Assembly: GCF_023276435.1 (NCBI RefSeq)
Contig: NZ_JALLPO010000029.1
Coordinates: 62,001-126,000 of the forward strand
Direction: 5' to 3'
Origin: Sphaerisporangium perillae
GTDB lineage: Bacteria; Actinomycetota; Actinomycetes; Streptosporangiales; Streptosporangiaceae
DNA: 64,000 nt
In this document: positions 7,623-15,872 of the stretch, piece after piece
Layout of the letters: every line of letters starts with the position of its first letter
Position numbering within the stretch: the stretch's first letter is position 1
Notes under the pieces: model-generated
What the model saw: only the letters and a program-made list of their open reading frames with translations
What the model was told of the DNA's origin: nothing
Databases searched by the model: none
Translations under genes and position numbers: made by a program

Positions 7623-9419
7623 TCAGGAAGAGAACACACGCCCGTCGAAGGTGCCGGAGACAGGAGGATGCTCCTGTGCCAGGAACGCCGACCACGAAAG
7701 GCGAACCTCGTGCGGCCTGCCGTCGGCTCCGGTGATGAGCAGTTGCGCGTCAGCCTTTCCGCTTCCTTCGAGATGGATGTGGCCGCTGACCGTGAGGTCG
7801 CCGACGAAGCGGACCTTCTCGAGAGCGATCGTGCCCGCCTTGTCGTCGAAGTCGAGCCGGCCCCCGCGCAGGCCGGGCTCCGTCTTCAGCAGCGAGTGAA
7901 CCAACGAGTAGGGGTTACGACGGGTGCATGCGTCTTCGACGGTGGCGAAGGTCGCTCCGACAAGTCGCCGCTCCTCTCGGGTGAGGACCGAGGCGCGTAT
8001 CGGCATCACCTCTTTGGCCGACTGCGGGAACGCTCCGGCCGCACGATAGTTCTCAGCGCTGCACGGCCCGGGAGGGACTGGACGGGACGGGGCGGCCAGG
8101 AAGGACCGCATGACCGAGCGAACGCACTGGTCGACCGGCTGATCTCCCCAGGCAAGGCTGTGGCTGCCGAAGCGAACCCGGATGAACGTGCTGTTCGGGA
8201 AACGCCGAACTTCTTCCGCGACCTCCGCCGGGCTGTTGGTGTCGAAGTCCCCGCCCACCGCCAGGACCGGCACCGGAGGATGTTCGGCGTTCAACGGCAC
8301 CGGTGGGCTGTGGCGCGGCGTCGGCCAGTTCACGCAGAACTCCAGGCGCGTCTTTCCGCCCAGCTCGGTGACGGTGAACGGCTTGAGAGGACGTTCTTCG
8401 AGGTAATAGCGGTTGAGCTGACGGCTGCGTTCGGCCGGTGATGCGTCCCTGTCGAAGGGGAACGCGCCATCGCCACACAGGTAGGCCAGGTATCCCGCCC
8501 ACTGTGCTCCTTCCAGCGGCGGGGTCGGGCTCGTGCCCACGGCCTGGGCGAGCCGGTGCAACGGAGCCCGATCACCTTGCAGGTAGGCCGAGGCCGCGGC
8601 ATTGGCCTCACGGCCGAACACCGGCTGGAAGAGGCTGGCCCCGACGGCCGCGAGCGCGGTGAACGGCACCTTCCCGTCGGGGTGAGCGCGCAGGCGTGCC
8701 ACAAGCCGTGTCCAGGTGCCGCCAGGGGTGCCGGGCAGTGCCCGGCAGGCGCGAGAGGATTCGCAGACGAGGTCGAGAAGATCGAGCCGGGTGCGGACCG
8801 GCCAGGTCGCGTAACCCTCTCGGGTCGTGACCATCGTGCTGTCGAGAAACACCGCGGCGGTGCTTTCGGCATGGCGGGTCGCGTACGCCTGGGCGAGCAG
8901 CGTGCCGTAGGAATTGCCATAGAACGTCACCTTGGAGACGCCCAGCGCCTGGCGGACCGCGTTCATGTCGGCCACCGCCTGGTCGGTGGTGAAATACTGC
9001 ACGCGGGGACCCAGATGCGCGGCGCACTCGCCGATGGTCTTCGGAACGTTGAGGTCGAGGCCGGGACAGAGCAGCGGGGTGGACTCACCCAGGCCGCGAG
9101 GCTCGACCACCAGCAGGTTCTGCCGATCGAGCACGGGGCCGAGTGCCTCCTCGATGATCGGGATAACGGGGAGTGCGGGAGCGGGCCCACCGGGGTTGGC
9201 GAGGATGGTGCCGATCGCGTCCTTCCGGGGTGACCAGGCGAACGCTACAGTGATCCGTTCCGATGACGGGTCGCTCCAGTCGAGGGGCACCGAGATTTCG
9301 CCGTCACAGCGAGTTGTCGCCTTGGCGCACTCATGGAGCTGCTCGGCGGCGGTTGCGGGCACACCGGGTGAGACGGCTGATGCCATGACTGTGGCGATCA
9401 CCAGATTCCTGATCTGCAT
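7623..9419 (-). CDS. Secreted alpha/beta hydrolase of the tripeptidyl-aminopeptidase type
   Basis: A 598-residue protein from ATG 9419. This start was chosen over an in-frame ATG at 9470 because it places a signal peptide (MQIRNLVIATVMASAVSPGV, then PATAAEQ) at the N-terminus. Family hallmarks are NPGGP (oxyanion region), VVEPRGLGES, nucleophile elbow GNSYG with Ser170, Asp in GGDFDTNSP and His in FGSHSLAW. This order, with a TAP-like C-terminal lid, matches the S33 proteases/hydrolases that remove N-terminal tripeptides or act on esters. About 130 extra residues after the catalytic His form a beta-rich tail that I do not recognise. It converges on the two-component system and is transcribed alone. 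Confidence 0.85.
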   Translation of the reverse strand: MQIRNLVIATVMASAVSPGVPATAAEQLHECAKATTRCDGEISVPLDWSDPSSERITVAFAWSPRKDAIGTILANPGGPAPALPVIPIIEEALGPVLDRQNLLVVEPRGLGESTPLLCPGLDLNVPKTIGECAAHLGPRVQYFTTDQAVADMNAVRQALGVSKVTFYGNSYGTLLAQAYATRHAESTAAVFLDSTMVTTREGYATWPVRTRLDLLDLVCESSRACRALPGTPGGTWTRLVARLRAHPDGKVPFTALAAVGASLFQPVFGREANAAASAYLQGDRAPLHRLAQAVGTSPTPPLEGAQWAGYLAYLCGDGAFPFDRDASPAERSRQLNRYYLEERPLKPFTVTELGGKTRLEFCVNWPTPRHSPPVPLNAEHPPVPVLAVGGDFDTNSPAEVAEEVRRFPNSTFIRVRFGSHSLAWGDQPVDQCVRSVMRSFLAAPSRPVPPGPCSAENYRAAGAFPQSAKEVMPIRASVLTREERRLVGATFATVEDACTRRNPYSLVHSLLKTEPGLRGGRLDFDDKAGTIALEKVRFVGDLTVSGHIHLEGSGKADAQLLITGADGRPHEVRLSWSAFLAQEHPPVSGTFDGRVFSS

Positions 9420-9633
9420 GTCTTCAGCGTCGCCCCCGACACATCCGATCTCATCCTCATCTGAGACCATCTCGCGCCTGGGAGGACGGTCCTAAGGCTC
9501 CCTCGCTCCAGGAGCCTGGTCCCAGAGCGATTAAGAGGTCGCCGTAGTATCCGCCGCAAATGGGCGGCCGACGCGGCCCAGGAACCGTCGAGATAGCCGG
9601 CGCTCAGGGTGCGACTGGCCGGCTGAGCTGGAA

Positions 9634-9891
9634 CTAACGGTTCTCAGGCTCGAACCGGCCATCCTTGACGCCCGCGATGAATGCTTCCCACTCGCCTGGA
9701 GTGAACGCCAGCACCGGACCGTCGGGGTTCTTGGAATCGCGTACGAGGTAGCGCTGGTCAGCGTTCGTCTTGTGGGACGGCGCAGCCAGGGTAACGTCTG
9801 TGACCGCGAGCTCCACGCAACCGTTGCCTCCTTCGCTACGCTTGCTCTTCCGCCATGCGAGCTCACGCAGGCCGGCCGGGGGTTCGTTCAT
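9634..9891 (-). CDS. DUF397 protein
   Basis: An 85-residue DUF397 protein. The family signature is clear: AWRKSKRSEGGNGCVELA near the N-terminus, then VRDSKNPDGPVLAFTPGEWEAFIAGVKDG. DUF397 proteins are small partners encoded beside HTH/DUF5753 regulators in actinomycetes, as in the whiJ region of Streptomyces, and are thought to modulate those regulators. The gene lies 21 bases downstream of the HTH gene on the same strand, so the two are probably co-transcribed. Confidence 0.93.
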   Translation of the reverse strand: MNEPPAGLRELAWRKSKRSEGGNGCVELAVTDVTLAAPSHKTNADQRYLVRDSKNPDGPVLAFTPGEWEAFIAGVKDGRFEPENR

Positions 9892-9912
9892 GCTGTAGCC
9901 CCTTCTTGGCGT

Positions 9913-10767
9913 CTAGAGACTTTCGGCAACTTCAGCGATCATCGACAGCGACTCGTCCGGACCGAGCGCCATGGCGCGCAACCGGTCGAAAGCCAGGCTA
10001 TAGCGATGCACATCGGCGTCACCCTCTACGTAGAGGCTACTTGTCATTGTCTCGACATATACGACATCGGAGTCATAGGTGCCCGGAAATCCCAGTACCG
10101 TGAACGCCGCCACAGCACCGGGATGAGCACCGAGACTGTTCGGGAGCACTTGGATCGTGACGTTGGGCATTTCCGCCCGCGCAAGCAAGTGTTCGCACTG
10201 CTCACGCATGACCTTCGGTCCACCGACCACGCGCCGCAACGCGGCCTCGTCCATCACGACCCAGAGTTGCAGCAGCTCGGGCCTATGTAGAAGCCCCTGC
10301 CGAGTGAGACGGACATCCACCCTCCGATCGATCTCTTGCGCGGAAACAAGGGACATCAAGGTAGATCGGATAACGGCACGGGCGTACTTCTCCGTCTGCA
10401 GAAGGCCGTGCACGAGCAGCAGGTCATAGCGCTTCAGGTAGCTCGCCTCAGCCTCCAACTCGATGTAGTTGGCGTAGTCGGTCGGAAGCGAGTCATAGGT
10501 GTCCCACCAGCCTCGCTGTTTCGCCGTACGAGCGAGCGTCAGCAAAGCATCCCGCTTTGCGCCGGTCACCTGGTACAGATCCAACGCCCTGCCGAGGTCC
10601 TTCGCGGTCACGCCGACCCGGCAGGTCTCGATGCGGCTCACTTTGGACGGCGACCACCCAAGAGCTTCCGCCGCTTGATCTCCGCTGAGCCCGGCACGTT
10701 CCCGGAGCTTGCGCAACTCGGCGGCGAGCCTGCGACGTCGAACCGTCGGTCCATGCCCGTCAGTCAC
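9913..10767 (-). CDS. WhiJ-type HTH regulator with DUF5753 domain
   Basis: A 284-residue regulator. GTG 10767 was chosen because AGGAGG lies 10 bases upstream and translation further 5' gives non-coding-like sequence. Residues 10-65 are an XRE helix-turn-helix (LRKLRERAGLSGDQAAEALG, WSPSKVSRIE). The rest is the DUF5753 ligand-like domain (RYDLLLVHGLLQTEKYARAV, LWVVMDEAALRR, VTIQVLPNSLGAHPG). It forms the middle of a trio with DUF397 downstream and a divergent anti-sigma-like ATPase upstream. Streptomyces genomes carry many such sets linked to development and secondary metabolism. The ligand is unknown. Confidence 0.93.
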   Translation of the reverse strand: MTDGHGPTVRRRRLAAELRKLRERAGLSGDQAAEALGWSPSKVSRIETCRVGVTAKDLGRALDLYQVTGAKRDALLTLARTAKQRGWWDTYDSLPTDYANYIELEAEASYLKRYDLLLVHGLLQTEKYARAVIRSTLMSLVSAQEIDRRVDVRLTRQGLLHRPELLQLWVVMDEAALRRVVGGPKVMREQCEHLLARAEMPNVTIQVLPNSLGAHPGAVAAFTVLGFPGTYDSDVVYVETMTSSLYVEGDADVHRYSLAFDRLRAMALGPDESLSMIAEVAESL

Positions 10768-10929
10768 CGGACAACCACCTCCTGTGAACACGCGGCTCAG
10801 TGTTACGCATCCACGGCCGACTTCGCAGCAGGTCTCCGCGAACGAAACGATGCCTGCAATCGTGCAGAACGGCTTGCGCCGCCAACTCCGGACAGTAATC
10901 ATGTCGTCACGAACGATGAATGGAGCGGC

Positions 10930-11355
10930 ATGGTGGCAGGCGGTCTCTCGGCTACGGTCAACCTGATCGGTGCGAGAACATCGGTGCGGCGAGCGCGGCA
11001 GTTCACCCAGGACCTGCTGGGGCGAGATCACCCGGCGGTGGACGATGTGGTGCTCGTCGTCAGCGAGTTGGTCACCAATTCGGTCGTGCATTCCTGCTCA
11101 AGCCGCCAGGGCACCGTCACGCTGACCATCAGCAACGCGGACGGCGCGATCCGTGTGGAGGTCACCGACGAGGGTTCCCCGGCCAGCGCGCCCTACATCC
11201 GAGACGAACCCGGCGCCGAGAGCGGGCGGGGCCTACGGATCGTCAGCATGCTGTCCAAGGAGTGGGGTGTCACCCACCGAGGCACAACCGTCACCACCTG
11301 GTGCGATGTCCCCGTCTCGTGCGCACAGTACCCACGGGTGATCAAGCTGCCGTGA
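10930..11355 (+). CDS. ATP-binding anti-sigma-factor-like protein (HATPase_c_2)
   Basis: A 141-residue single-domain ATPase of the RsbW/SpoIIAB fold. The N-box region reads VVLVVSELVTNSVVHS, the G1 region VEVTDEGSP and the G2 region ESGRGLRIVSMLSKEWGV. The start at ATG 10930 has GGAG 4 bases upstream; GTG 10933 is equally possible. Proteins of this size commonly accompany WhiJ/DUF397 pairs, here divergently transcribed across a 160-base gap. Serine kinase or anti-sigma activity is possible but not shown. Confidence 0.85.
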   Translation: MVAGGLSATVNLIGARTSVRRARQFTQDLLGRDHPAVDDVVLVVSELVTNSVVHSCSSRQGTVTLTISNADGAIRVEVTDEGSPASAPYIRDEPGAESGRGLRIVSMLSKEWGVTHRGTTVTTWCDVPVSCAQYPRVIKLP

Positions 11356-11409
11356 TTACTTGAGGCTAGAGGCACACAGCGTGCGCTGACACGCCGTTAG
11401 GATCGGGTC

Positions 11410-12351
11410 ATGCCTTTAACGGTGGACGACGTCGACCGGTTCGAGCTATCGAGGCCCCGTCTGGAGGCCATCGCCTACCGTCTCCTCGGCTCCGCGGACG
11501 AGGCAGAGGACGTCGTGCAGGAGACGTTCCTGCGCTGGCAGGCCGCCGACGTCGACCGCGTCGAGGTCCCCGAGGCTTGGCTGACGAAGGTACTCACCAA
11601 CCTGTGCCTCAACCAGCTCACCTCCGCGCGGGCGCGCCGCGAGACCTACGTGGGCCAATGGCTTCCCGAGCCGCTGCTCGCCGGGGACCCGATGCTCGGC
11701 CCGGCCGACACCGCCGAGCAGCGCGAATCGGTCTCGTACGCGGTCCTCACCCTCATGGAGCGCCTGTCCCCCAACGAACGGGCCGTGTACGTGCTGCGGG
11801 AGGCGTTCGACTACCCGCACCGGGAGATCGCCGAGACCCTCGCCATCACCGAGGTAGCCAGCCAGCAGATCTTTCACCGCGCCAAGAAGCATGTCGCGGA
11901 CGGCAAAGCCCGCGCCGAGATCGACGATGCCGCCGCCCGGCGGATCGTCGAGGAGTTCCTCGCTGCCGCCACCAGTGGCCAGACCGATGAGCTCGTACGC
12001 CTGCTCACCAAGGACGCCGTCTCCATCGGCGACGGCGGAGGGAAGGTTCCGGCACGCACCAAGGCGTTCGAGGGAGCCGTCGCGGTCGCGAAGTTCGTGT
12101 GGGGCCTGTTCAAGCCCGCCGAGGCCAAGCGCGCCATCGTCGGCGGCTCGCCCGAGGTGTACGCCTGGACCGCCAATGGCGAACCCGCCGTTGTGGCCGT
12201 CGTGGAGGGCCGGGTCGTCGCCATCATGTGCCTGGAGGTCACCGCCGAGGGCATCACCGCCTGCCGTACCCAGGCAAACCCCGACAAGCTCGAACGCGCG
12301 ACCGAGCAATGGGCGGCGGTAAGCCATGGGGAGCCCCTGCTCGTAATGTGA
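11410..12351 (+). CDS. sigJ: ECF41-family RNA polymerase sigma factor (SigJ-like)
   Basis: A 313-residue ECF sigma factor with a C-terminal SnoaL/NTF2-like extension. Sigma region 2 (RLEAIAYRLLGSADEAEDVV) and region 4 (LSPNERAVYVLREAFDYPHR) fill residues 10-165. The linker motif WLPEPLL and the extension motifs DGGGK and NPDK are hallmarks of ECF41, in which the fused extension replaces a separate anti-sigma factor. ECF41 factors typically control an adjacent oxidoreductase, epimerase or carboxymuconolactone decarboxylase gene. Here a flavin oxidoreductase lies 81 bases downstream on the same strand, which fits. The gene symbol is assigned by family resemblance. Confidence 0.93.
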   Translation: MPLTVDDVDRFELSRPRLEAIAYRLLGSADEAEDVVQETFLRWQAADVDRVEVPEAWLTKVLTNLCLNQLTSARARRETYVGQWLPEPLLAGDPMLGPADTAEQRESVSYAVLTLMERLSPNERAVYVLREAFDYPHREIAETLAITEVASQQIFHRAKKHVADGKARAEIDDAAARRIVEEFLAAATSGQTDELVRLLTKDAVSIGDGGGKVPARTKAFEGAVAVAKFVWGLFKPAEAKRAIVGGSPEVYAWTANGEPAVVAVVEGRVVAIMCLEVTAEGITACRTQANPDKLERATEQWAAVSHGEPLLVM

Positions 12352-12367
12352 CGTGTCTCACATCGCG

Positions 12368-12426
12368 CTCCTGTCAGGAAACGGCGGGCCATCCGGTTCA
12401 AGTGACAAATCCGAACCGGACAGGAG
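12368..12426 (+). promoter_or_regulatory. Stacked inverted repeat that includes the ribosome binding site of the oxidoreductase
   Basis: Two nested inverted repeats lie in the 81-base gap. The inner stem is TCCGGTTC (12392-12399) with GAACCGGA (12413-12420). The outer stem is CTCCTG (12368-12373) with CAGGAG (12421-12426). The last half is the Shine-Dalgarno sequence, 6 bases before ATG 12433, so folding would sequester it. It could be a translational switch or an operator. No known riboswitch class is recognised. Confidence 0.4.
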
Positions 12427-12432
12427 CCCGAA

Positions 12433-13617
12433 ATGCAGCACCGCATCATTGTTCTCGGAGCCGGATACACCGGAGCCAGCGCCGCCGGCCGCCTCGCCAA
12501 GCGGCTGCGCCGCGAGGACGTCGCCATCACCCTCGTCAACGCCGAGCCTGACTTCGTCGAACGCGTCCGCAACCACCAGCTGGCGACCGGCCAGGACCTC
12601 AGGCCCCGGCCACTCAGCGAGATCTACGCCGGCACCGGCGTCGAACTGAGGCTCGCGAAGGTCACCGGCGTCGACGTCGACCGCAAGACCGTCGCCATCA
12701 CCGGCGCGAACGGTGCGGAAGAGCTGGAGTACGACACCCTCGTGTACGCCCTCGGCAGCGGCTGGAACAGCCAAGCCGTCCCCGGGACCGCCGAGCACGC
12801 CTACCAGATCGCCGGCCGTACCGGAGCACTCCGGCTACGCGAGCGCCTGGCGAGCCTCGATGCCGGGCAGACCGTGGTGGTGGTTGGCGGCGGGCTCACC
12901 GGCGTGGAGGCCTCAACCGAGATCGCCGAGGCCCGCCCGGACCTCGACGTCGCCCTCGCCGCCAGCGGCAGCCTCGGCGACTGGCTCTCACCCAAGGGCC
13001 GCGAGCATGTACGGAAGGTCTTCGGCAAGCTCGGCATCACCGCCTACGAGCACACCGCCATCACCGGGGTCGAAGCCGACCACGTCACCACCGCCGACGG
13101 CAGGGTCATCCCGGCCGCGGTCACCGTATGGACCGCCGGTTTCGCGGTCCACCCGATCGCGAAGGCGACCTTCCTGGAGGTTTCCGGCACCGGCCAGATC
13201 GTGGTCGACCGGACCATGCGCTCGGTTTCACACCCCGATGTGTACGCCGTCGGCGACGCGGCCATGGCAATGGGCGCCGGAGACAAGCCGCTACGGATGT
13301 CGTGCGCCTCGGGAATCCCAACCGCTTGGCTGGCCGCCGACGTCATCGCGGCGCGCCTGACCGGCCGGAAGGTCCCGAACAAGACGATCGGCTACCTCAA
13401 CCAGTGCATCTCACTGGGCCGCAAGGAGGGCCTGATCCAGTACGTCACAGCCGACGACCGCGCCAAGCAGGTGGCCCTGCGCGGCCGGCTGGCCGCCGCC
13501 TACAAGGAACTGATCTGCAAGAGCGCCGCATGGAGCGTCGCCAACCCGACACTTGGGATGCCGACCCGGCACCACCGCGTTACGCGTGAGCAGACGCTAA
13601 AGCAGGAGACTGTATGA
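12433..13617 (+). CDS. FAD-dependent NAD(P)H oxidoreductase (NDH-2-like), ECF41 partner
   Basis: A 394-residue flavoprotein with two Rossmann modules. The FAD module starts at residue 4 with IIVLGAGYTGASAAGRLA. The NAD(P)H module lies near residue 148 (VVVVGGGLTGVEASTEIAEA). A C-terminal FAD motif reads VYAVGDAAMAMG. This is the layout of type II NADH dehydrogenases and related disulfide reductases, but there is no CxxC redox pair. An AGGAG ribosome binding site is present within a hairpin. The position directly after an ECF41 sigma gene matches the known oxidoreductase partner of that class. Its stop overlaps the start of a GNAT fragment by 4 bases (ATGA), showing that an operon once continued. 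Confidence 0.9.
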   Translation: MQHRIIVLGAGYTGASAAGRLAKRLRREDVAITLVNAEPDFVERVRNHQLATGQDLRPRPLSEIYAGTGVELRLAKVTGVDVDRKTVAITGANGAEELEYDTLVYALGSGWNSQAVPGTAEHAYQIAGRTGALRLRERLASLDAGQTVVVVGGGLTGVEASTEIAEARPDLDVALAASGSLGDWLSPKGREHVRKVFGKLGITAYEHTAITGVEADHVTTADGRVIPAAVTVWTAGFAVHPIAKATFLEVSGTGQIVVDRTMRSVSHPDVYAVGDAAMAMGAGDKPLRMSCASGIPTAWLAADVIAARLTGRKVPNKTIGYLNQCISLGRKEGLIQYVTADDRAKQVALRGRLAAAYKELICKSAAWSVANPTLGMPTRHHRVTREQTLKQETV

Positions 13618-13754
13618 ACATCGTTGTGGACGACCTTTCCGGCCCGCAGATCGCCGAGTTCATGGAAACGAGAGATCAGCGCGGTACGTGGGCCGCCTGT
13701 TTCAGCGGGGGAGGCGGCGCCAGAGTGGACGTGGCAGGGCGCGCATCACAGTGA
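13614..13754 (+). pseudogene. N-terminal stump of a GNAT acetyltransferase
   Basis: An ATG overlapping the oxidoreductase stop starts MNIVVDDLSGPQIAEFME, the characteristic opening of a GNAT N-acetyltransferase subfamily. After about 18 codons the similarity ends. The frame continues through unrelated sequence for 28 codons, partly antisense to the 3' end of dprE2, and stops at 13754. The conserved acetyl-CoA-binding region is absent. I infer a deletion or rearrangement that joined the sigma factor operon to the dprE locus. Confidence 0.6.
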
Positions 13755-14550
13755 AGAGCAGGCGGAGTTTGCCGGGGACCCAGAGGGTTTCTGTGCCGTC
13801 GCGCAGGCCCTGGACGACGGCGTCGGCCACCGCGGCCGGGGTGGTGGACATCGGGGCCGGGGTCATGCCCTTGGTCATGCGGCCGATCACGAAGCCGGGG
13901 CGCACCACCATAACGCGGACGCCGGAGCCGTGCAGGGCGTCGCCGAGGCCTTGGGCGAAGCCGTCGAGGCCCGCCTTGGCCGCGCCGTAGACGAAGTTGG
14001 CCCGCCGTACCCGCACCCCGGCCACCGAGGAGAGCACGACCAGCGTGCCGTGGCCCTGCTCGCGCAGCCGCCGGGCGGCGAACAGGCCGGCGGAGACGTG
14101 GCCGCCGAAGTTGACCGTGATGGACTCGGCGGCGGAGACCGGATCGGCGTCGTAGGTGGCCTGGTCGCCGAGCACGCCGAAGGCCGGGATCACGACGTCG
14201 AGGTCCCCGACCAGGTCCACGGCGGAGTCGATCACCTGACCGTGCGTCTCCGGCCGCGTCGCGTCGAAGCCGATCACGAATACCTCCGCGCCGAGCTTCT
14301 TCAGCCGTACGACGGCCGCGTCCATCGCGTGCGCGCTCTCGGCCACCTGCGGTCCATCGGCCGCCTCCGCTGGGCGGGCGCTGCCGGCGACTTGCGGTTC
14401 ATCCCCCGCGTCGGCCGTGGTGCCGCCGCGGGCGGCGAGGACGATGTGGCGGGCGCCGTCGCGGACCAGGCGCTCGACGATGGCCAGGCCGATCTCGCTG
14501 CGCCCGCCGAGCAGCAGCACCGAGTCCACCGAGCCGAGAGCGTTCTTCAC
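13702..14550 (-). CDS. dprE2: Decaprenylphosphoryl-2-keto-ribose reductase (DprE2-like SDR)
   Basis: A 282-residue short-chain dehydrogenase. GTG 14550 overlaps the dprE1 stop (GTGA) and has AGGAG 9 bases upstream. The NAD-binding motif is LLLGGRSEIGLAIVERL. Catalytic Ser lies in VVLSSVAG, and Tyr and Lys in YGAAKAGLDGF. In the DPA pathway this enzyme reduces the keto intermediate made by DprE1 to decaprenyl-phosphoarabinose. An unusual insert near residues 43-75, rich in Ala, Glu and Pro, contains two similar blocks (EPQVAGSARPAEAAD and GPQVAESAHAMDAA) between the first beta-alpha unit and the next strand. It looks like a small internal duplication. Order and coupling with dprE1 match mycobacterial dprE1-dprE2. 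Confidence 0.88.
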   Translation of the reverse strand: MKNALGSVDSVLLLGGRSEIGLAIVERLVRDGARHIVLAARGGTTADAGDEPQVAGSARPAEAADGPQVAESAHAMDAAVVRLKKLGAEVFVIGFDATRPETHGQVIDSAVDLVGDLDVVIPAFGVLGDQATYDADPVSAAESITVNFGGHVSAGLFAARRLREQGHGTLVVLSSVAGVRVRRANFVYGAAKAGLDGFAQGLGDALHGSGVRVMVVRPGFVIGRMTKGMTPAPMSTTPAAVADAVVQGLRDGTETLWVPGKLRLLFTVMRALPRPLWRRLPR

Positions 14551-15872
14551 AGCGAGAGTCTCCTTGCCAGGTCTGAACGGAATACCCCGGCGGGGTCGGC
14601 GCTGTCGCGGATCTTGCGCCATTCGGCCAGGCGCGGGTACATGGCGGGCAGCAGCTCGGCCCGCATCCGGGAGTCTTTGGCCAGGTAGACGCGCCCGCCG
14701 GCCTCCGCCACCCACTCGTCGAACTCCCGTAGCAGCCCGGCGAGGCCCGCCTGGCCTGACGGGATGTCCAGGGCCAGGGTCCAGCCGGGCAGCGGGAAGG
14801 AGAGCATTCCCGGCGTGCCGGGGCCGAACCGCTTGAGCACGGTGAGGAACGACACGACTCCCTCGGCCGACAGCCGCGAGACGATGCGCCGCAGCGCCGG
14901 CTCCTCGCCGAACGGCACGACGAACTGGTACTGGACGAACCCCCGCGACCCGTAGACGCGGTTCCATCCGTCGACGAAGTCCAGAGGGTGGAAGAAGGGG
15001 GCGAGGTCCTGGACGACGCGCCGCTCGCGTGACTTGGCGTACCAGGCCTCGTTGAAGGCCCGCACGGAGAGCCGGTTGAGCAGGCCGTTCGGCGCCCAGG
15101 GCGGGGCGGCCAGCCGTGCGGCGGGGGCGAAGGCCAGCGGGTCTGTCCCGGCGGGGAGCTCGTCCCGGCGCGCGTGGTCGCCACGGGTCAGCACGCTGCG
15201 GCCCATCCGCGGGCCGCGCGCGAGCAGGTCGATCCAGGCGACCGTGTACCGGTACCGGTCGTCGGTGGCCGTCATGACCTCCAGCGTGTGGTCCAGGTCG
15301 CGGGTGCGCTCGACGTCGACGCGCATACGCGAGGTCTCGATGGGCACGCAGGCGAAGCTCGCCTCGGCGATGAGACCGGTCAGGCCCATCCCTCCCACGG
15401 TGGCCCAGAACAGCTCGTCCTCGGGGGTCAGCACGTGGACGTTCCCCCCGGCGGTGACCAGCGTCAGCGACCGGAGGTGGGCGCCGAAGGAGGAGTCGAT
15501 GTGGTGGTTCTTGCCGTGCACGTCGGCCGCGATGGCGCCGCCCACGGTGATGTGGCGGGTGCCCGGGGTGACGGGGACGAACCAGCCTCGGGGGACGAGG
15601 GCGCGCATCAGGTCGTGCAGGCTCATGCCGGCGGAGGCGGTGACCACGCCCGTGGCGGGGTCGAGCGACCAGCGGTCCCGCATCGCCGTGACGTCCACGA
15701 CCATGCCCCCGGCGTTCTGGGCGGCGTCGCCGTAGGACCGGCCGAGGCCGCGCGCGATCAGCCCGCGCGGAGGCGCCTTGGCCACCAGGGCGGCCAGTTC
15801 CTCGGGCGTGCGCGCCGGGACGAGCTTGGCGGGCGTGGGAGCGGTGCGCCCCCAGCCGGTCAGGAAGGTCAT
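14547..15872 (-). CDS. dprE1: Decaprenylphosphoryl-beta-D-ribose 2-oxidase (DprE1-like)
   Basis: A 441-residue FAD-linked oxidase. The FAD-binding PCMH domain covers about residues 20-190 (LIARGLGRSYGDAAQNAGG, TPGTRHITVGGAIAADVHGK, SFGAHLRSL). The substrate-cap domain follows to the C-terminus. The HGKNHH segment matches the conserved DprE1 region near the flavin. In Mycobacterium the equivalent of the benzothiazinone-target Cys387 lies in the C-terminal half; the local sequence here (VQYQFVVPFGEE) carries no cysteine at that site, which should be checked by alignment. The reaction oxidises the 2-OH of decaprenyl-phosphoribose. It is coupled to dprE2 downstream. The ATG at 15872 lies at the edge of a 29-bp repeat array that separates it from ubiA. 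Confidence 0.9.
   Translation of the reverse strand: MTFLTGWGRTAPTPAKLVPARTPEELAALVAKAPPRGLIARGLGRSYGDAAQNAGGMVVDVTAMRDRWSLDPATGVVTASAGMSLHDLMRALVPRGWFVPVTPGTRHITVGGAIAADVHGKNHHIDSSFGAHLRSLTLVTAGGNVHVLTPEDELFWATVGGMGLTGLIAEASFACVPIETSRMRVDVERTRDLDHTLEVMTATDDRYRYTVAWIDLLARGPRMGRSVLTRGDHARRDELPAGTDPLAFAPAARLAAPPWAPNGLLNRLSVRAFNEAWYAKSRERRVVQDLAPFFHPLDFVDGWNRVYGSRGFVQYQFVVPFGEEPALRRIVSRLSAEGVVSFLTVLKRFGPGTPGMLSFPLPGWTLALDIPSGQAGLAGLLREFDEWVAEAGGRVYLAKDSRMRAELLPAMYPRLAEWRKIRDSADPAGVFRSDLARRLSL

Noticed and set aside
12340-12375. ECF41-type promoter (TGTCACA and CGTC) upstream of the oxidoreductase
   Set aside because: TGTCTCA is present, but no CGTC at the required spacing of about 16 bases.
12353-12649. 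Short frame opening MSHIALL, similar to one at 47760
   Set aside because: Similarity of about 7 residues only (CACATCGC core); both lie in non-coding leaders and later residues diverge. Treated as chance.
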